Below, piece after piece: positions 1 to 11,900 of a stretch of DNA of 64,000 nt. The notes under the pieces were generated by a model, which was given only the letters and a program-made list of their open reading frames with translations, had not been told where the DNA came from and ran no database searches. Where the stretch lies: contig NC_049980.1 of the NCBI RefSeq assembly GCF_000003815.2, positions 30,869,045 through 30,933,044 of the forward strand, given 5' to 3'. The stretch comes from Branchiostoma floridae (taxonomy: Eukaryota; Chordata; Leptocardii; Amphioxiformes; Branchiostomatidae). The first letter of the stretch is position 1; each line of letters opens with the position of its first letter. Position numbers and translations under genes: made by a program.

Positions 1-251
1 AACTAAAGTGTAAAGTCTGTTACAGGAATAATCACATACAATATTTTACATTCATTTAACAAGTGGAATAGTCAACATTTCTTGAGCTCTCAGTGCTGAT
101 CTAAGAGAGACCTGAACACCTGATTATGTGATGTGATGATTACCTCTTTTGCTCTTTCCCTCGAGTGGTTGCCTAAGATAGGTTTAACTTTGTTTTTGTT
201 TTTGTTCAACATTATCTTGTACCTTTACCCACGACCTCTGTTTTTCTGCAG

Positions 252-3015
252 GCCTTTGACCTTCCCCTTGAGGACTACACAGAAAAGGCGGCTGCAGTGT
301 GGGCAGGCATCTATCTGTTCTTCATCACAGAGAGGCTGCTGAAGATGGCATCCAAACAACGACAAAAGGTGAGTCAGAAATGTTGTAAGTTCAATCATTT
401 AAAGAGACACATGGTTTGTTAGGGCCTGATTTGCCTAATTAGTTTCTAGTTATGCCAATCATCACGTAAGCTCCCTACATTGTCCATGCCCATGCATCAA
501 TTTCATTCTTGTGTTATTCTCTTTCAAAGTCTCAATCAAAAGCAGGCCCTACAGTACCAAAAAAGCGGCTAGGAGGTTCAAAGATACACCGTTTTTTTCA
601 TAGTGGAAGAACACAAGAAAAATCATGACCATAGCATGTCTAGAACATCTGATAATAAACTTAAAACTCTACAGTAACAAAGAAAGCTTCTGAAGGTCTA
701 TATTTAAATTATCCTTCATTTTCAAGTACCCGACCAAATATCATAAAAATCTGACTACAACTTCTCAAGCCTGTCCACAAACAAGCTAACAAACGTTAAA
801 GATAATGTTTGTGGTCGCTGTATGTCACTTTTAATCAATATGGAAAACCAAGTTTCAGCTTTCTGATAATGTCAAACATAAAGTAAGATGTACATTAGAC
901 CATATTGGCACCTTTGATAAAAATTTCCCATGTCTCTCCTCTACAGAGAAAGGCCAGTAAGTATGCCAAGCAGAACGGGAAGGCGGACTTCAGAGCCGAT
1001 GCGGCTGTGTGTGCAGTCAGGGCACGCTCACTGTCTCACGTGGATCCGCCCTTAACAGAGCCACCGCGTCACCACAGTCACAGCCACGGGCACGTCTTTC
1101 ACAACCCAGACACAGAAGACAGCAGTACAGAGGACAGTCACAGTCAAAAGGTATCAATTGAAAGTGAAGTACAAGACACAGGATCTTGTACACCTACAAC
1201 CTACATGTATGAAAAGAATTGAGTGATTGAGAATGTCAGTCATGATTGAAAGAGAGTGAATGCTTTCTTCTGACTCTTCAGAGAATTTATTCAGTGCTTG
1301 ATTTTTTTTGTCAATAATGTTCAATCTGGATGTCTAACATTGACAAAACAAGTCTTCATTGACAAAATGACGTTTTCCTTCCTTCTCCAACAGAAGAGAA
1401 ACTGTTGCCAGGCGTTGTGTTCTAACACGGACACCATAGCCACCGTGGCCTGGATGGTGATATTTGGGGACGGGCTGCACAACCTGATGGACGGTCTGGC
1501 CATCGGCGCATCGTTCCAAGTGTCGGTCTTCAGTGGAATCAGCACCTCACTGGCCGTGCTCTGCGAGGAGTTTCCACATGAGCTTGGTAAGTCCCAGTTA
1601 TGTTGTGTAAGTTTATAGTGCTGCAGTTTTTCTGGAGGAGAGTATTATAACTAGCCAGCAATTTTTTTTCTGTATGTTGTACTCAGTAGGAGATGTTGCC
1701 AACCTGCTTTTAAGTCTTGAAACTGTATTTTCATCATCCAGGTTATATTTTGGGCAGTGATTTAGTGTGTGAGCATGTGTGTTTGCGTGTGCATGTATGT
1801 ATGTTGGCCAGGAAGATAGCTCGAGTCAAGAACAGCTGGATGGATAATTGCTTTACAATTTTTTTGTGGTTGGTAGGTTATGACAGAAAGAGTGTAAATG
1901 ATTAGATTTTGGGGTCCCTGGTGGCAACAGCAGACTTCAAGCCCAAAATGTAGTGCCTTGTTTTGTGGTGAATTCAGGACCCGTCCTTCCGTCCCAAGAC
2001 AGAAATTTGCTTGTAGGGCCATGGCCATGGGACGGAAAATAATCTTACTCCATCCGTCCAAAAAATAACACGAAACTGTTGAAAATGTACTCTAATAAGC
2101 TCAAAATGACATAATTAACCAGGAAACAACATGGGCTCAGAAACAATGAGTGGGATAGAAAAAAAAAGTTTAAGCTGGAGAAACCCTGATCTTGAGTAAA
2201 AAAAAGAGAGACTTCAAAAAATTGATGTCTTTTTTTCTGCAGGAGATTTTGCGATCCTGCTGAACGCGGGCATGTCGGTGAGACAGGCCATGTTCTACAA
2301 CTTCCTGTCAGCCTGCTCATGTTTCGCTGGGCTCATCATCGGCATCGTGGTGGGGGACAACAGCGAAGTGGGCCAGTGGATCTTCGGCCTCGCTGGGGGC
2401 ATGTTTCTCTACATCTCACTAGTGGACATGGTCAGTTGTTTGTTTCTGTGTGTGCATGATAAATGCATTGTACACAATTTCCATGCTTACAGTGCAAGGT
2501 ACTCGCCAATGCAGTTGAGCCTACTTGTGATTTCTATGACAAATGCTGTGATTTGGGCCCCTATGCTGTGTTTCAACCAGTGTAGGGGGCTTCCACTGTT
2601 GCTTTGTAGTGATGGTAAAAAATGTTGGTTTCAAGTTTACTGCAGCTGTTGTCACTCATGCACACTACTGGAAAAGGTGGCACTAATGACTTTTTGTAAC
2701 CTTTGTCACAATGTTGGACTTGTCAAAACAGCTAGGGGAATTTTCTGGTACAACTATTGAACCTGTAACTACTGTATGTAGCATATCTTCTCTGTCACAA
2801 CAATGGAAGAGTAGACCTGTTAGACATCCCTTTTATTTATTTGCCTTTCCACCCAGATGCCAGAAATGAATGCAGTAGATGAGGATGAGGAGAAAAATCT
2901 TCAGGACAGTGAAGGGAAGTCCTCATCTCTGCTGCGGTTCTTCCTCCAGAACTTGGGTCTGTTGACGGGCTTCGCAGTCATGCTGGTCTTGGCCAAGTTT
3001 CCCTTCGAGATCTAG
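252..3015 (+). CDS. SLC39A14-like: ZIP-family metal transporter, ZIP8/ZIP14 type, copy 1 (5' partial)
   Basis: This is the 3' part of a zinc/divalent-metal importer of the ZIP (SLC39) family; the upstream exons lie outside the window. Exons are 252-368, 947-1150, 1394-1586, 2243-2430 and 2857-3015 (stop TAG), all with GT..AG introns and continuous frame. The protein has a cytosolic His-rich loop ([11 protein letters not shown]), then the TM4 motif [13 protein letters not shown] and the TM5 motif [11 protein letters not shown] Glu in place of the first His of the usual HExPHE motif is typical of ZIP8 and ZIP14, which move Zn, Mn, Fe and Cd, so I place it in that clade. TM6 ends with LVDMMPEMN and the C-terminus is [21 protein letters not shown]-like. 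The gene is followed head-to-tail by a complete paralogue at 5928-13547 with matching exon phases. The ZIP8-versus-ZIP14 assignment is from memory and may be ancestral to both. Confidence 0.9.
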
Positions 3016-3113
3016 CTTTATCTGGTAGTATTAGACAGCTTCGATTTAATTTCAAATTTGGCTGTTTTTAAAAAGATAGACTGGAAAAAGGACACGGAAA
3101 CAGGGCTAAAGGG

Positions 3114-3290
3114 TAATCTCGAAGCAGATCCTACGGTAGCACAAGATGCATAGTATCAAAAGCTGCCAGAGGAGTGAGGCTGGTCATGGAATGTGTGGCT
3201 CCTAGTGGCTGATGACTCCCTTTGGCCAGCTGTACTCTTTAGCCAGCTTTGATACTATCTTATGTCACTGGTAAATCTGCCTGGAGATTA
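3114..3290. mobile_element. Foldback MITE (family A), copy 1
   Basis: This is a 177-bp element with long imperfect terminal inverted repeats: it starts TAATCTCGAAGCAGATCCTA and ends as the near reverse complement GGAGATTA. The arms share AGTATCAAAAGCTG-type sequence. Two further copies lie at 21675-21855 and 25929-26102, all bounded by TA, consistent with a TA target duplication. It has no coding capacity and lies in the 3' flank of the first ZIP gene. Confidence 0.8.
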
Positions 3291-3448
3291 AAGGGTACGC
3301 TGTAGTCAGATTCAAGTTCTCCTCCCTGCCCTCTGTCCTCTCAGTGCTAAATTTTCAATACAACCAACTTACAACTAAATTTGAGTGGCTTAGTATGGCT
3401 TAATATTGAGTGGCTAAACAATCAAATAAGCAATCATGCCTTTGAGAT

Positions 3449-3882
3449 TGGGGATGGGCACCGGTACCGCATACCAGTACAAAACCATTTTTTTCTTGTT
3501 GGACCAGTCCCCCCCCCCCCAAAAAAAATGAAAAATATCAGTGGACTGATTAGATTGTGAACAGATTATATTGGCAGGTGCTCACACATTTTGGGTTTAC
3601 CGGTCAAAGAAATTAGTAGAGTTAATAGGCATATCTAGTTTCTACAGTCAAACTTACAAGGGCAGTTAGTGTTGCTTTAGTAATACATGAACATAGGATT
3701 TTAAAGTCCAGTGGGAGTTGGATACCCCACCAAACAGATTCCTTTGTAGCAAAACGGACAATTATTTTGAATATCGCCCATTTACAGACAATCAGGTCCA
3801 GGTACAGGTCCAGACCTGGATCTGATGCTCTGGATCTAAAACGGACCTGTGCCTTAATTTTCTGTACCGGTACCCACTCCTA
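3449..3882 (-). mobile_element. hAT-type non-autonomous element (family B), near full length
   Basis: This 434-bp element has ends GGGGATGGGCACCGGTACC and its near complement GGTACCGGT..CCACTCCTA. It is flanked by an 8-bp duplication, TTTGAGAT at 3441-3448 and TCTGAGAT at 3883-3890 (7 of 8 match). Eight-base duplications are typical of hAT transposons. The interior carries overlapping GGACCTG/CAGGTCC motifs. Related copies are at 8200-8381, 17389-17660 and 23006-25908. It contains no transposase. Confidence 0.8.
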
Positions 3883-4659
3883 TCTGAGATCAATTATCTG
3901 AAGAAAAAAAGTATTACAGATATATTTTAGATAAAGCGACAATAAATTTTTAGTCTCACAAAAGTAAACCAGTTTTTATATATATGTATGGATAACCAGG
4001 GCAGCTTCAGCATACAGACACTGCTGTATGTGCAATGAGCAATGTACTTTTCTTAATTTGTCATGTTTTTTTTTACATGTTCATATTTTTATCAACTGTT
4101 TTACAATATTGACAAAATGTTGCAGTGAGAAGTCTAGAATATGCTTTTAATCATATTTACATTATACATTTATGTGTAGAAATATAAACATAGGACTCAC
4201 ACAAGTTTTTCGAATGAGCTTCCAGCCGCGTAGGGCATCTCTGCTGATGTGAACTTTCTTCACTCTTGTCAAAAATGACGATGATATGTTGCCACAATTT
4301 TTTTATGATAAAGGTACAATATTATGAATATGTGGTCTATTTTTCTACATTTCTCCCCACAAGGGGTTGCACTGTATCAGTGTGTGACAAACAATTAGAT
4401 CTATGTACTACATTGTACATGTAATGATGTTGCAATATGAGAGGGAATAAACTTGGCAATGGCACTATTGCAGTACACATGTAGGATGTAGGCTTAAATA
4501 ATGTTCCTGGACAGATACAATGTTGATACACCACATCATGTGTCATGTGGATGTGATGGGGTAAGAATAGGTGTGTATCATGCAAGTTCAATGTGCTGAT
4601 CTGTGATGCTCTCATGATTTTCTGTACACAATGTTTAATGAGCCGCTGTAACAGCCAGC

Positions 4660-5260
4660 ATCCCTACCGAGGTGTCCTTTTCACCCACAACCTCAAGTGG
4701 AAGGCACACATCAACGACATAACAGCCAAAGCCAACAGCACTTTGGGTTTCGTCAGGCAAGTAAAGAGGTAAGAGCCAAGGCTATGTACTTCCCTAGTTC
4801 GCCCTAAGTTAGAATACTCATCTTCAGTCTGGGATCCCCACAGACTCAAACATGCACAAACAAACTGCCTTGAGGAGAAACTGGAATCAGTCCAGCGTAG
4901 GGCTGCCAGGTTTGTCACAGGCAACTACAAACAATCAACCAGCACTACATCACTACAACAATCACTTGGCTGGCCTACCCTAGCACAGAGAAGGCAACAA
5001 GCGCGACTTACACTCATGTACAAGGCAGTCAACAATCTCATTGCAATACCTATCCACAGCGTACTTACAAAAAACAACAACACCACAAGAGGTCACAACC
5101 AGCGCTTCCACACCTTACCATGCAAAACCGAAACACACAGGGCAAGCTACTTCCAGTTATAGAGTGGAACAACCTGCCTGAACATCTGGTAGATGCCACT
5201 TCCATAGAACATTTCAAAGCAGGGGTAGCCATCCGATTATCGTCAGAGGCAAGCTTTGCG
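4660..5260 (+). pseudogene. Degenerate non-LTR retrotransposon tail (reverse transcriptase C-terminal region)
   Basis: The translation in three alternating frames gives a familiar LINE (CR1/jockey-like) C-terminus: YRGVLFTHNLKWKAHI, then LVRPKLEYSSSVWDPH, ESVQRRAARFVTGNY, RRQQARLTLMYKAVNNL, TRGHNQRF and finally VIEWNNLPEHLVDATS. At least two frameshifts (near 4770-4790 and 5155-5165) and in-frame stops break it. The element is 5'-truncated and dead. The family name is from memory; the RT-tail character is clear. Confidence 0.8.
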
Positions 5261-5269
5261 ACCTTGGTC

Positions 5270-5840
5270 ACCGACCCCTGCCACTTGCAAGGGGTAAGTG
5301 GAAAGACCAGTGCCCGTAAAGGCGCGGTATAGTAAATACGAAGGCCTATACCTACAACATGTAGAGACAAGGGGGTCATTTCGATATACGTGTGCATATA
5401 TCGATATCCCGACGGTCATTTTAGCGGTAGCGGAAAGTACCCTTGCCTTGAACGTTAGAGTGCAAGTCTTTGCTTTGTTGGCGAAGTTACCAACATTGCA
5501 CATGGCAATATCAATCATTTTCAGTAGATTGGACTTTGGCAGTCGACTTTTGAGACTATCTAGACAACGTTACCTAAGTCTTTGTGAGAAAGATTAGTGG
5601 GTCGGGTACTGAAATTTTTGCTCGTGGTCAATTGATCAACATTTTCTCTACAGTGGTCACCTGTCTATAGTGGCCACATTTCCTCCAGTCTCATGACTGG
5701 TCGCTATAGGCAGGTTTGACTGTACATCGAACTGACACCCTTGTATCTGTCTACATATTGTAGCTATGGGCCTTCGTATCTACTGTACCGCACGGGTACT
5801 GGTCTTTCCACTTACCCTTCAGCTGACAGGGGACGATGAC
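5270..5840. repeat. Inverted repeat pair just upstream of the second ZIP gene
   Basis: The left arm (about 5270-5363) contains GTAAGTGGAAAGACCAG and ATACGAAGGCC. The right arm (about 5749-5840) contains their reverse complements, CTGGTCTTTCCACTTAC and GGCCTTCGTAT. The arms are separated by about 390 bp that include a dispersed repeat (5595-5730, ending GGTTTGACTGTAC). The right arm ends less than 100 bp before the ZIP start codon, so it may lie in the promoter or 5' UTR. Confidence 0.7.
5595..5730 (+). repeat. Dispersed 'CTATAGTGGCC' repeat, copy 1 of 3
   Basis: The unit carries a GTGGTCAATTGATCAAC-like start, then paired TCTATAGTGGCCAC motifs, then GGCAGGTTTGACTGTAC. Closely related copies lie at 20510-20660 and 36330-36430, and weaker relatives at 10100-10190 and 54925-55090. 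It has no ORF; it is probably the end of a mobile element family. Confidence 0.6.
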
Positions 5841-5927
5841 CCAGATGTAGGGTCCGCTGGCAACATGCAGCAGCGCGAGGCTATTACTTTCGCCTAGCCA
5901 GTGTTGTTCGGTCAGACGTTTACCACG

Positions 5928-8900
5928 ATGGCTCGGTGTCTGTGCTGCGACAGTGTGGTCCTGGTGGAAACTCTCCTGGCGGTCTTCTCCGTCTCGAGTT
6001 TGTCGGTCCTGGGTTCGATCCCCAAAGACCTGAGAACCCCCGACAGCTTTGCCAAAGCCGTTTTGGATAGATACGGGTATGGAGGCAGGTTGACCGTGCA
6101 AGACCTGCAAGTTTTGCTGAGGAACGCGTCAAGTTGCCCCGGGGTGCGGCGGTGTGTTGGGCGGGACGAGGAGACGGGACAGCCCGTAGAGGAGCAGTGC
6201 AACTCCACGGTATGTTTACGGTGGGTTATGGCCTGGTAACCATTATGAACGCGCGGCCGGCTTAAATACTATAACGCAATGACCTTTTTCTGACAGCCCG
6301 CCTTTCTATTTGGAACCAACGCCGTAAGACCAAGGACGTTACATAACAATTCCCCAGCTTGACGGGCGACATTCCCAACACTGTTACAAATACAGGGGCA
6401 CCTAATGCGATGGTCGAATATTTTGGTGTAGTGTACGAACAGCTTTAACCTCCTTGAGTGACAGTACATGTTTACATATTAGGCAGGGTGTTAGTGGGGC
6501 TAAACTAGAATCCCCTAGCATGCCTGACATGGCGTACATGCCACCACGTTGTGCCCTGACGGGAAAGCCTGGCACTACACTTCACACTACACTACAAGCA
6601 TAGGTTTACGGCAAGGGCCGTGTTTGGCGTGTTATTTTTTAAACGTCTTGGCTGGGATTTCCATTTGTACCGCTTTCTTCATGTCGACAGCCGGCGCCGA
6701 ACTTCTCCACCCTGAGTTTTAAAAATGGCTGCCCGACTTCGGTTGGGGAGGTTATAGGCACCACTTTAATTTGTGCCCTCGGGAAAGACACTCCACTCCA
6801 CGCTACTCTCCAAGCAGATATTCGAGCACTGAGTATTGTGGGAGTTGTGGTGTGTTTTTGTCGGACTTTCTATTTTGTGCCGTTGGCTTCGTGTCTACAG
6901 CCGGCGTCGAACCTCTGCTTGGGGGGGATTAAACTCCACCGAGTTTTAAAAATGGCTGCCCGACTTCGGTTGGGGAGGTAGTAGGTAGAAAGAGAGGAAT
7001 GGGCTCCGCCTTCCGATAATTTACAGGGTTGGGCTGTTGTAGAATTTCCTTGGGGGCATGTTGGCCCCAGAGTCAGGGAGTTGGCTTGTATTGGCCCTGG
7101 AAACAGTCTGACATCAAGGCTATAATCGTGCGTCTATCATTAGGATTCCTCGTTCTGACCTTTGTCACTACTTCAGTTGTCTTCAGTCACTGTCACTGTG
7201 AGTCGCTGCTCTTAATGCGTACGGAGGGGGCGTTACGTTGTGGCACGGCAACATATCAGACTCTGGCTACATATAGCGCCACAGGCAAATCACAACGTGC
7301 GTGGGATTTATAAATGGACCTTGTCAGCTATGGCAGGCCTCACAGAATGGGCGAGAGATGCACAAACTGTTCGGGCAACGGCCCTGGCTAACTCGCTGGC
7401 GACCTATTCTTCCCATCTTCAGCATTTCTTTTCTTTGTTGACCTACTCCGTAGCTCAACAAAGAAGGCTGTCTTTATTTGCACAGCCCGACTGAGCGGGA
7501 ACGTTTTCACTCTGTGATTTACACTGAATGCAAAGAATGAATCTGAGTTGCTAAGAGGAGCTTAGAGATATGCATGCCGTCCAATGTTACATACACGCTG
7601 TGAACTTGCTGAATGTTACGCTAGATTTCAAGATGGGTTTGATACACGATCGCACTTCGAAGCTTCCCACACTCGCGGCCACTTGTCATGTGTGCTGACG
7701 GGTCAGGCACGCCCTGAGTCACTGAGCCATGACAGCACAGCAGAAAAGGTTAGAAGAGTCAGCCCGCCATCCAGGATCATCCAGAGGTGAAAACATTGCA
7801 AAAGACACATTTAAATCTTTCGCCAGATTTTAGAAAATTATGCACATGCTTCTTGCCTCCCTAACAGAAAAATCGAAATTTTTAATAAAAATTTTCCCAG
7901 CGTTTACACGTGTATATGAAGATTAAAATAAACATATCTTTGTTGATTTGGAGTTATTTGTAGTGAAATGGGAGACCGTGACAAGGATCACCAACTGGTG
8001 CCAGCTCCCTGACCAGACCATGACGTATTTTCTGAATATCTGGTGTCAAGTTTTTCCAGATGGCGTTTAGACAAGTGACAGCAACATTCGGTCATTTCAG
8101 TCAGTGAAGACAGGTGGGAGGGACGCACAATGACCTTCTTCTCCGTGCATCGATTTTTTTAAGACTTGGGCATGTCTATAGACGGTTTTGCCTCTCAACC
8201 TGATCCATTCCAAAAGTAGGCCAAACAAGCATGACGAAAACGGTACAAAATAGAAAGCCTGACAAAATACCTAAAAACACTTCAAAAACAGCCTGAGCTG
8301 GTACAGGTCCGAACATGTACCTGATCCTCTGGACCTGGACCGTACCTGTACCTGAATTGTCTGGACCGGCACCGACCCCTAGTTCCTGCTGATGAGGGGC
8401 CAGAGCCGGATATTCCGAATACACGAAAAATGCACTGGAACCCACTTTCAGTTTTCACCGGTCCCTCGTTTTCAGCGAGGTTTCGCGAACTTCAACGCCC
8501 GAGCTCTGCTGATGCAAATCTAGCCTGACTAAAATCGCGCTCCTAGCGGCCGGTCTTGTGTCATTAACCCCAGCCAGCGAGAGATTGGGTAAAAAAATGC
8601 AAGTCTAGGAGCGCTTAATTTCCCTTGGAAATTACTCAACAATAAATGATTAAAGACATAGATTCGGAACCGGGTTTCTTTGCAAGAGGAGTGAATGGGG
8701 ATGCGTACATTCGAGCTCTGTGACTGTCCGACTTTAACAGGGACGGGGTGTAACGGGTTTTGGCACTTACTAGTACGACCCACTGCAGTCACGTGGCTTT
8801 AAATTAACGTCATATTATTTGAAGTATTGGTGAGATAAAGTATAAGTGCTCCTTCACAGGTTTGATTGTACATCTTGTGTCTGATCATAGATTTCCTTGT

Positions 8901-11900
8901 GTAAAGGGAGGGCTTATCATTCAGTCTGTCTGTCTGTCCCAAACCACAGTGTATAACAGCAACAGAGGTGCTACAAATCCACGACCTGTCGGCAGACTCA
9001 GAGCTAAACGCTACTGGACTCCGGGAGGTTTGCCCAACACTGTTGTACAATGTGGACCGTACCATCGGCTGCCAAAGTCAGGGGGAGGACAGTATAGAGT
9101 CAACGGAAGAGGAGCACGATGGGTCTAGACGCCCCAGCCCCGCTGAAGGTTGGTCTGTTGTTAAAGGGGTATCCCAGAAGGAAGTGTTTTTTTATGGATG
9201 GAGAGAAGAATATTCAATTTGTTTCTTGTCATGTTTCTTCTTCTTCTGCCATATGGTCAAACATCTTTGTTATTGTTCAGCCAAATGACATGAAATTTGG
9301 CATGGAGGTAGACTGGGCAAATACCTTTAGGAGGTTTCTTCTGGAAGAGGCCTTTAAAATCATTTTATAGATTTTTTTTGTCATTTTCAGACAAGAGTGT
9401 ACATTTTTACAGCAGTATGACCTGGAATTCGGTATAGGGGTGCCTTGGACATGTTCCATTTTTTTTTTTTGCGGAGCGATTGTGGAACATTCCAATGTTG
9501 CACGGGAGGGAGAGTGAAATATGGTCTATTTACTTACCAATATTGCCTTTTTGTCTATTGTATTGTTATTGTTTTTTTTACATATTATAAATGAATCAAC
9601 CAGGACTCTGATTGTTATCCAGTGAGGTATGAACCTGATGAAACTTTTTATAGATGTTCAAACACCATTTAATTTTTTTGCAGTGTGGGGGTTCGGTGTT
9701 CTGTCGGTCTCTGTGATCAGCCTGTGTACTGTGATGGGGGTTCTCATCGTGCCCTTCATGAAGAAGAGGCTGTACACTCTACTGCTCACCTTCCTCATCG
9801 GACTGGCTGTCGGGGCGCTGTCAGGGAGTGCGCTGCTCCACCTCCTCCCAAAGGTACGGCACATCTTTTTATCATGTGACAATGATGAAGGGGCTAGCTG
9901 TACGAGCAATATCCTTGGAGTACCTCTAACAATTACTTGAAAGTGACGCTAACCATGCATAGCGCGCGGACGGAGCTAGCTCTACCAAGCTGGCAAACTC
10001 TTGCCGCAGTGTTGTAATTCAGTACTAGTAACTTCCATGGAGGCAGCTTTTGCCTTTGCCAGCGAGGAGGTTTGAGTCTCTGTGAAAGAATGGTGTCACT
10101 GTGCGGTCCAGCTCTGGGTAAGTTGGCCACCTGTCTGTGGCAACCATTTCTGCTCAGTCCCTTGAGTGGTCGCCGGGGGCGCCCTCGAGTGGCTGGCATC
10201 GCTATTGACATTTTGAAACAAGAAGGGAGTGGAAACAGACAGAAACAATAGATACAAATATCCTGACTCCGGATTCGAACCCGCGCCGATCCCGGGCCGC
10301 CAGCTCACAAACCTATAGCCAGCACGCAACCATTTGGCAAGATCGGTTGAGTTGAGTTTGTTGAGATGCCCTTTAGCTCAATTGTTGGTACTTGACACTG
10401 ATCATTACACCAGTTTGCTCTTCGTCCTTGCTGTTCTGCAGGCCATCGGCCTCCATCATGGGGCCGGCGAGTTCACAGAGAAGGCTGCTGCAGTCTGGGC
10501 AGGGATCTACCTGTTCTTCGTCACGGAGAGGCTGCTGAAGATGGCGTCTAAACAACGACAAAAGGTCGGAAACATTGTCGGTTCAATCATTTAAAAAGGC
10601 ATGCATGCTTAGGATTAGAACCTAAGAAAAATCATGGCACCTACCAAAGATAAGTTGCTCAAGCAACTGGATATGGTTTTGGAAACGGCATCACCATCTT
10701 TCGTCAGTCACACTCGCACTCCCGACGCCATCTCAACGTCTGACCGTTTCCAAAACCATATCCGGTTGCTTGGGTAACTGCTTTTCGTCGTATCTCATTA
10801 CGTGGATGTCTAACCTTCGACGTATGTTGGCACCTGCAGCTGGTTTAAACAAATCCTCATATTTCTTCTCTGCAGAGAAAGGCGCGGAAGTACGCCGAGC
10901 AGAACAGGAGGGCGGAACTGAGAGCAGACATGGCCGTGTGCGCAGTCAAGGCTCGACTGTCGCACATCGATCCGTCTTTAACAGAGCCGCCGCGTCACCA
11001 CGGACACTGCCACGGCCACGTCTATCACAGCCCGGACACAGAGAAGTTTGTGGAAGACTGCAGTACAGAGGATAGTCAGAACCAAAAGGTGTCGAAGGTG
11101 AGTACATAATAATTGCCAGGGTAGAGATTACAATCTGGCAGAACAAGGGGGGTTCTATCAGTATCTTAATTTGGGAGAACTTCCTTGGACAGAATCATTG
11201 ATTCTACAGGTAGAGTTTTCAATAGGTCAAAACTGTTCAAGTCACTTTGTCCAAAGACTTTGAATCAATCTGGATTGATGACTTGAAATTTAGGATTTAT
11301 TTGTGGGACTGTCACCAGAGACTACGAGCCGATCGTGATCACCACCGGCCAATTTTGCCAGATTCAATCTACCATCTTGTACATGTATATTATGTACATC
11401 TAAAAGATAGTTATTTTCTTAAATCGCTGACAGAAAATGCCCTTTAGTTCTTTTTAGTAGTCAGTTTATACCGGAGACAGGATAGAGCATAAATGTACGT
11501 CTCATAGTCCAACAATCTTCTCTTTTAGCACCTCTCATAATTTGTCTAAGCAGGTTGAGTACGTAATCTGAAAAAAAGTCACCAGGGCAAGAGACTTTTC
11601 ATGTGATTGTTTCATGAACACACTGTTGTGAAGGATTTGATAAGAGAATCTGTCATTGAGTTTTTTTGAAAGTTACTGAAGCAACTGAATAAATTTTGGT
11701 CATATAAGCCATCAGAAGAAAGACAATAGATGATATCTCATCTAACATCTGACCGTTTATAAAATCTATCTACTAGTACGTTGCTTGTAGTAACTTTTGT
11801 ATCTTTTAAATATGTTTCATTTGTATCTTTTTACCAGGATGTCTTACATAAAAGAAAATACATGTTTTTCCTCCTAAATAATCCTACAGAAGAGAAGCTG

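Noticed and set aside
6005-6018. Perfect box B-like GGGTTCGATCCC
   Set aside because: It lies inside the signal-peptide coding exon of ZIP copy 2, with no box A or cloverleaf; it is chance.
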